This document shows, piece after piece, positions 6,296-9,271 of a DNA stretch of 9,271 nt. This stretch comes from Hyphomicrobiales bacterium (lineage in GTDB: Bacteria > Pseudomonadota > Alphaproteobacteria > Rhizobiales > JAUVMS01): the NCBI GenBank assembly GCA_030600135.1, contig JAUVMS010000091.1:1-9271 (forward strand), written 5' to 3'. The notes below the pieces were generated by a model. It was not told the DNA's origin. It saw only the letters and a program-made list of their open reading frames with translations, and made no database searches. Position numbers and translations under genes: made by a program. Numbering within the stretch: the stretch's first letter is position 1; each line of letters starts with the position of its first letter.

Positions 6296-7090
6296 TCATC
6301 GCCCCTTGAAAACGGGCTTGCGCTTTTCGTTGAACGCTTTGACCCCTTCGAGCCGATCCTCGCTCGGGACCGTTAGGTTATAGGCCTCGATTTCGAAAGC
6401 ATAGCCGGTGGCGCGATCAAGCTCCGTTGCCTTATCGAGGGACTTTTTGGCTTGACGAACGCCGATCGGTGCATTCTCGGCGATGACACGCGCGGTGGCG
6501 AGCGCATCATCGAGCAATGCGTCACTGGCACAAACCTTGTTGACTATGCCCCATTCATAGGCCTCGTCGGTCCCGAATGCCTTGCCGGTGAGGACGATTT
6601 CCTTGGCCCGCCGCACGCCGCAAGCTCGTGGCAGGTTCTGCGGACCCGCCGCTCCCGGCATGATGCCGCGGGTCACCTCGGGCAAAGCAAATTTGGCGTC
6701 TTGCGAGGCATAAATGAAGTCGCACGCGAGCGCGATTTCAAAGCCCCCACCGAACGCCACCCCATTGACCGCGGCGATGATCGGTATCGGGCAGGCGAAC
6801 ATGGCACGGATAAACTGCTCGACAATGGCATGCTGGCGCTTCCACGCCTCGTCCGACATGCCATCACGCTCTTTGAGATCGGCGCCCGAGCAAAATCCGC
6901 GATCCCCCGCCCCGGTGATGACGATACAGTTGGCCAGGCCCGGTGCGACATAGAATTCCGTGAACAACTCCCTGAGTTCGCTCATCATTTGCGTATTCAT
7001 GGCGTTGAGCGCCTGAGGCCGGTTCATGGTCACGAGCATGATCTTTGGGTCTTGGACCGAGGCCAAAAGCGTTTCGAACTTGAGCTCCAT
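6296..7090 (-). CDS. Enoyl-CoA hydratase/isomerase (crotonase) family protein
   Basis: This crotonase-fold protein has 264 residues, normal for the family. RPQALNAMN is at 24-32, the oxyanion-hole region GDRGFCSGADLKE at 62-74, a second one at AAVNGVAFGGGFEIALACD (106-124), and PEVTRGIMPGAAGPQ at 137-151. Both Glu residues used for water addition in mammalian enoyl-CoA hydratase are retained, E118 and E138, so true hydratase activity is plausible. The C-terminal NEKRKPVFKGR is typical. I start at the ATG at 7088-7090, with AGAGGA five bases upstream; a TTG directly before it is open but has poorer spacing. It is the first gene of the minus-strand operon and probably hydrates the product of the acyl-CoA dehydrogenase, or an unsaturated CoA ester made by the divergent arm. 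The specific substrate cannot be told. Confidence 0.92.
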   Translation of the reverse strand: MELKFETLLASVQDPKIMLVTMNRPQALNAMNTQMMSELRELFTEFYVAPGLANCIVITGAGDRGFCSGADLKERDGMSDEAWKRQHAIVEQFIRAMFACPIPIIAAVNGVAFGGGFEIALACDFIYASQDAKFALPEVTRGIMPGAAGPQNLPRACGVRRAKEIVLTGKAFGTDEAYEWGIVNKVCASDALLDDALATARVIAENAPIGVRQAKKSLDKATELDRATGYAFEIEAYNLTVPSEDRLEGVKAFNEKRKPVFKGR

Positions 7091-7126
7091 CAACGTCCTC
7101 TGTGGTTCTGGAAAGCGCCGGTCCCG

Positions 7127-7155
7127 AGTTAACCCGACAGCGTTTGACTTGGCAA
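7127..7155 (-). promoter_or_regulatory. Candidate promoter of the minus-strand catabolic operon
   Basis: On the minus strand TTGCCA (plus 7150-7155) matches five of six bases of the sigma-70 -35 consensus, and 17 bases on is TTAACT (plus 7127-7132), three of six for the -10. Transcription would begin near 7120, giving a leader of about 30 bases before the hydratase start. The spacing is good but the -10 is weak, so this is a candidate only. Confidence 0.25.
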
Positions 7156-7225
7156 CGGTCGCGGCGGGGCGTCGTGGCTTGGCCGGCTAAATTGTCCTAA
7201 GACCCGAGATGCCAGCCACATCTAT

Positions 7226-7237
7226 GATTTGCAAATC
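7226..7237. promoter_or_regulatory. Perfect 12-bp palindrome in the divergent intergenic region, possible operator
   Basis: GATTTGCAAATC reads the same on both strands over all twelve bases; the symmetry stops at its edges. It lies about 80 bases before the CoA-transferase start and about 135 bases before the hydratase start. Its centre contains TTGCAA, a passable -35 that is followed after 18 bases by TAGATA (7253-7258), a weak -10 for the + arm. A regulator bound here would overlap that promoter. No regulator gene lies in the window. The remainder of the 226-base region shows no convincing gene. Confidence 0.4.
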
Positions 7238-7316
7238 CGCCGCCTACGCAGCTAGATACGGCCGTGGCCCTCGCAGGCGGGCCTCAAAGATTGGCCTTGA
7301 GTAAGGAGCGCACGCT

Positions 7317-8489
7317 ATGACCACCCCTTCACCGGGCATGCCGCTTGATGGTTTTCGCGTCATTGAAATCGGCCACAGTGTCGCCGCGCCTTACGCCGCG
7401 CTGATATTGGCAGAGTTGGGCGCAGAGGTGATCAAGATCGAGCGGCCTGGCAAGGGCGACGATGCGCGGGCCTGGGGGCCACCGTTTCATGACGACATGG
7501 CGACGATGTTCCATGCCCTCAATCGCGGCAAGAAGTCGGTTGAGGTGGACCTGAAATCGACCGAGGGCATTGCCACCATCAAGGCGTTGGCGCGCGATGC
7601 CGACGCGGTCATCCAGAACTTGCGGCCGGGTCTGGCCGACAAATTGGGCATCGGCGGCGAGGCACTGACCGTGGAAAACGAGCGACTGGTCTACGCCTCG
7701 ATCCACGCCTTTGGCTCCAAGGGCCCGCTTGCCGATCGCCCCGGCTACGATCCCCTGATGCAGGCCTTCGGCGGCATCATGAGCGTCACCGGCGAAGAGG
7801 GGCGGCCGTCGGTTCGCGTCGGCACCTCGATCATCGATATGGGCACCGGCATGTGGACGGCGATGGGGGTCGTTGCGGCGCTGCTGAAACGCGAACAGTC
7901 CGGCCGTGGCGGGATTGTCGACGCGTCGCTGTTTGAAACCGCGCTCGGCTGGATGGTGTATCATCTGCCGGCCTACACCCGCTCACGCGAACTGCCCGCA
8001 AAAGCCGGCTCGGGAACGACCACGATCGTGCCCTATCAGGCGTTTGAGACCGCCGATGGCGAACTGGTCATCGCCGCCGGCAACGACAATCTGTTCAAAC
8101 GACTGTCGGCGGTGCTGGACCGTACCGAATGGGCGGAGGATCTGCGCTATGCAACCAATCCCAAGCGAGTGGAAAGCAAGGCCGAGCTGTGCGCGGCCAT
8201 CGAGGCCATCACCCGCACGCAGCAGACGTCCGTCTGGATGGAAAGACTGGAGGCCGCAGGCGTGCCGTGCGCACCGGTGCAAACCATCGACCAGGTGGCC
8301 GCGCACCCTCAGACCGAAGCCCTCGACATCCTGCGTGGCGAGGCGGATGACGCATTGCAGTTCTTTGCCCTGCCCCTCCACTTTGACGGCCGCCGCCCAA
8401 ACGTCGATGGGCCGGCACCGCCCCTTGGTCGCGACAACGATCTGGCCCGTGGGTGGCCCGGCCGTGCGCGATCGTCGACCAAGGCGTGA
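7317..8489 (+). CDS. CaiB/BaiF family (family III) CoA-transferase
   Basis: The product is a 390-residue cytoplasmic family III CoA-transferase, an enzyme type that moves CoA between a donor thioester and a carboxylic acid acceptor and usually acts as an interlocked dimer. The N-terminal block PLDGFRVIEIGHSVAAPYAA is at 9-28 and is followed by LAELGAEVIKIERP (31-44). LNRGKKSVEVDLK (68-80) is the usual CoA-contacting stretch, and NLRPG is at 101-105. The catalytic Asp is most likely D145 in RPGYDPLMQAFGG, by alignment with formyl-CoA transferase Asp169. Further marks are YHLPAYT and the small-domain sequence GVPCAPVQTIDQV. The ATG at 7317 has AAGGAG eight bases upstream. It is the first gene of the + arm, divergent from the hydratase operon, and probably activates the free acid on which the rest of the cluster acts. 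The acid is unknown. Confidence 0.92.
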   Translation: MTTPSPGMPLDGFRVIEIGHSVAAPYAALILAELGAEVIKIERPGKGDDARAWGPPFHDDMATMFHALNRGKKSVEVDLKSTEGIATIKALARDADAVIQNLRPGLADKLGIGGEALTVENERLVYASIHAFGSKGPLADRPGYDPLMQAFGGIMSVTGEEGRPSVRVGTSIIDMGTGMWTAMGVVAALLKREQSGRGGIVDASLFETALGWMVYHLPAYTRSRELPAKAGSGTTTIVPYQAFETADGELVIAAGNDNLFKRLSAVLDRTEWAEDLRYATNPKRVESKAELCAAIEAITRTQQTSVWMERLEAAGVPCAPVQTIDQVAAHPQTEALDILRGEADDALQFFALPLHFDGRRPNVDGPAPPLGRDNDLARGWPGRARSSTKA

Positions 8490-8570
8490 AAGATCTCTTT
8501 TGCGCGGGCGCGGGTTGTGTATCCTGGGCGGGCCGTCAGCGACGTCGGCGGCGCGACACGAGAGGCGAAT

Positions 8571-9113
8571 GTGGAATCCGAGAGACCATCCACCTCAGGC
8601 GACGAAACTCCGGCCGGGGGCCGCACCATTGTTTCACGCTATGGGCGGTGCCTTGAAGATTTTGTCGTCGGCGACATTTATGAGCATCGCCCCGGCCGCA
8701 CCATTACCGCTGCCGACAACATCCAGTTTAGCCTGCTCACGATGAACCGCCATCCGTTGCATTGCGATCATGCCTATGCCGAAAAGTCCGAGTTCGGCAA
8801 GCCGCTGGTCAACAGCGCTCTGACACTCGCCATCGTCACCGGCCTCACCGTCGATGACGTCAGCGCCCAGGCCATCGCCAATCTCGGCTGGCGCGAGGTC
8901 AAGCTACTGGCGCCTGTGTTCCCTGGCGACACGGTTTATGCGCGCACCAAGGTGATGGATGTGCGCCCGTCGGGCTCGCGCCCCAACCAGGGCATCGTGA
9001 CAACCTACACCGAGGGTTACAAGGCGGACGGAACGGTGTTTTTGAGCTTTGAGCGTGCAAGCCTCATTCCGAAACGCGGACATGGCGTTGATGACGTCGT
9101 TGGCAAGAGTTGA
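8571..9113 (+). CDS. MaoC family dehydratase/hydratase
   Basis: This is a 180-residue hotdog-fold protein of the MaoC type, which adds or removes water from CoA esters with R or erythro chemistry. The recognisable core begins at about 27 (CLEDFVVGDIYEH) and runs through PGRTITAADN (41-50), the active-site segment TMNRHPLHCDHAYA (57-70), FGKPLVNSALTLA (75-87), ANLGWREVKL (103-112), PVFPGDTVYARTKV (115-128) and SRPNQGIVT (136-144). In hydratase-2 enzymes the motif reads GDxNPLH with catalytic Asp and His; here H64 is kept, the Asp is N59 and the following Asn is H61. I choose the GTG at 8571 because GAGAGG sits five bases before it; an upstream GTG at 8517 would add 18 unconserved residues. It is 81 bases after the transferase gene, in the same operon. 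Substrate unknown. Confidence 0.85.
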   Translation: MESERPSTSGDETPAGGRTIVSRYGRCLEDFVVGDIYEHRPGRTITAADNIQFSLLTMNRHPLHCDHAYAEKSEFGKPLVNSALTLAIVTGLTVDDVSAQAIANLGWREVKLLAPVFPGDTVYARTKVMDVRPSGSRPNQGIVTTYTEGYKADGTVFLSFERASLIPKRGHGVDDVVGKS

Positions 9114-9148
9114 CGGGCGCAAGCCACTGACAGGTAGCGAGGTGAAAC

Positions 9149-9271
9149 ATGAACATTCAGTCCGCAGTTCCAAAGGGCGTCGCCAAGCAGGCCGATTCCG
9201 CGCCCATCACGCATACGCTCGCTGCATTCGCCACCGGCACCGCCCATGACGCCATCCCGGCAACGGTGCGA
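9149..9271 (+). CDS. MmgE/PrpD family protein, N-terminal end (partial)
   Basis: An ATG at 9149, with GAGG about six bases upstream, opens a frame that runs 41 codons to the window edge without a stop. The residues ITHTLAAFATGTAHDAIPAT (20-39) fit the start of MmgE/PrpD proteins, which commonly open with a segment like LA.F...L....IP..V. This family includes 2-methylcitrate dehydratase and cis-aconitate decarboxylase, as well as many members of unknown reaction. The gene starts 35 bases after the MaoC stop on the same strand, so it is probably the third gene of this operon. The call rests on a short stretch, but the neighbourhood with a CoA-transferase and MaoC protein is one in which I would expect such a gene. 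Confidence 0.65.
   Translation, partial: MNIQSAVPKGVAKQADSAPITHTLAAFATGTAHDAIPATVR

Noticed and set aside
4994..6376. A long open frame of 460 codons on the + strand
   Set aside because: It lies antisense to the HMG-CoA lyase and acyl-CoA dehydrogenase genes, both well supported. Its translation is rich in Arg, His and Gly without any domain I recognise, which is typical of shadow frames in GC-rich DNA.
2314..7090. Calling the minus-strand operon a leucine/isovalerate degradation operon
   Set aside because: Dehydrogenase, hydratase and HMG-CoA lyase fit, but both subunits of the biotin carboxylase are missing and two unrelated enzymes are present instead.
7258..7265. Palindrome ACGGCCGT in the divergent region
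   Set aside because: At eight GC-rich bases it is expected by chance; the 12-bp palindrome nearby is a much better operator candidate.
7329..7964. A 211-codon minus-strand frame opposite the CoA-transferase
   Set aside because: It is antisense to a recognised gene, has a shadow-like composition and has no clear ribosome site.
7906..8745. A 279-codon + strand frame across the end of the transferase gene and the MaoC start
   Set aside because: It overlaps two recognised genes in another frame, and its product is rich in Arg, Pro and Ser with no family resemblance.

Overview
The window looks like a chromosomal catabolic region from a GC-rich Gram-negative bacterium. I would guess an alphaproteobacterium, or less likely a betaproteobacterium, from the style of the acyl-CoA dehydrogenase, the CaiB/BaiF transferase and the MaoC/MmgE neighbours; this is inference, as there is no rRNA or other phylogenetic marker. 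It holds eleven genes: nine complete, one cut at each edge. I saw no tRNA, rRNA, CRISPR array, insertion sequence or integrase. No gene-free stretch exceeds 300 bases; the longest is the roughly 226-base divergent intergenic region near 7091-7316.

Layout. (1) Bases 1-2140, + strand: the end of a peptide/opine-type ABC transporter operon, with the last 47 codons of a solute-binding protein, then two permeases of the DppB/OppB and DppC/OppC types. A strong stem-loop separates the binding-protein gene from the permeases. No ATPase gene follows. (2) Bases 2141-2317: a convergent junction with several GC-rich stem-loops on the + side and a clear intrinsic terminator (11-bp stem, then eight U) for the opposing operon. 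(3) Bases 2314-7090, - strand: a five-gene operon, in transcription order enoyl-CoA hydratase, HMG-CoA lyase family enzyme, acyl-CoA dehydrogenase, isocitrate lyase/PEP mutase family lyase, and short-chain dehydrogenase/reductase (SDR). (4) Bases 7091-7316: a divergent promoter region with a perfect 12-bp palindrome that could be an operator. (5) Bases 7317-9271, + strand: a CaiB/BaiF family III CoA-transferase, a MaoC-type hydratase and the start of an MmgE/PrpD family protein, cut by the window edge.

How the genes may work together. The two divergent arms give a coherent set for degrading a branched or methylated di- or tricarboxylic acid as its CoA thioester: activation by CoA transfer, oxidation by the acyl-CoA dehydrogenase, hydration by the MaoC or crotonase-type enzyme, and carbon-carbon cleavage by the HMG-CoA-lyase-like enzyme to acetyl-CoA plus a keto acid. 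The MmgE/PrpD protein and the isocitrate-lyase-family enzyme would act on the free acid, as in methylcitrate or itaconate chemistry. This is not the leucine pathway as it stands, because no biotin-dependent carboxylase is present. The substrate cannot be read from the sequence.

Points that merit a second look are the SDR, in which the residues aligned to the catalytic Asn, Ser and Tyr are Asp, Gly and Val; the MaoC protein, in which the usual catalytic Asp is Asn; the terminator stem that contains the SDR stop codon; and the palindrome between the divergent arms.
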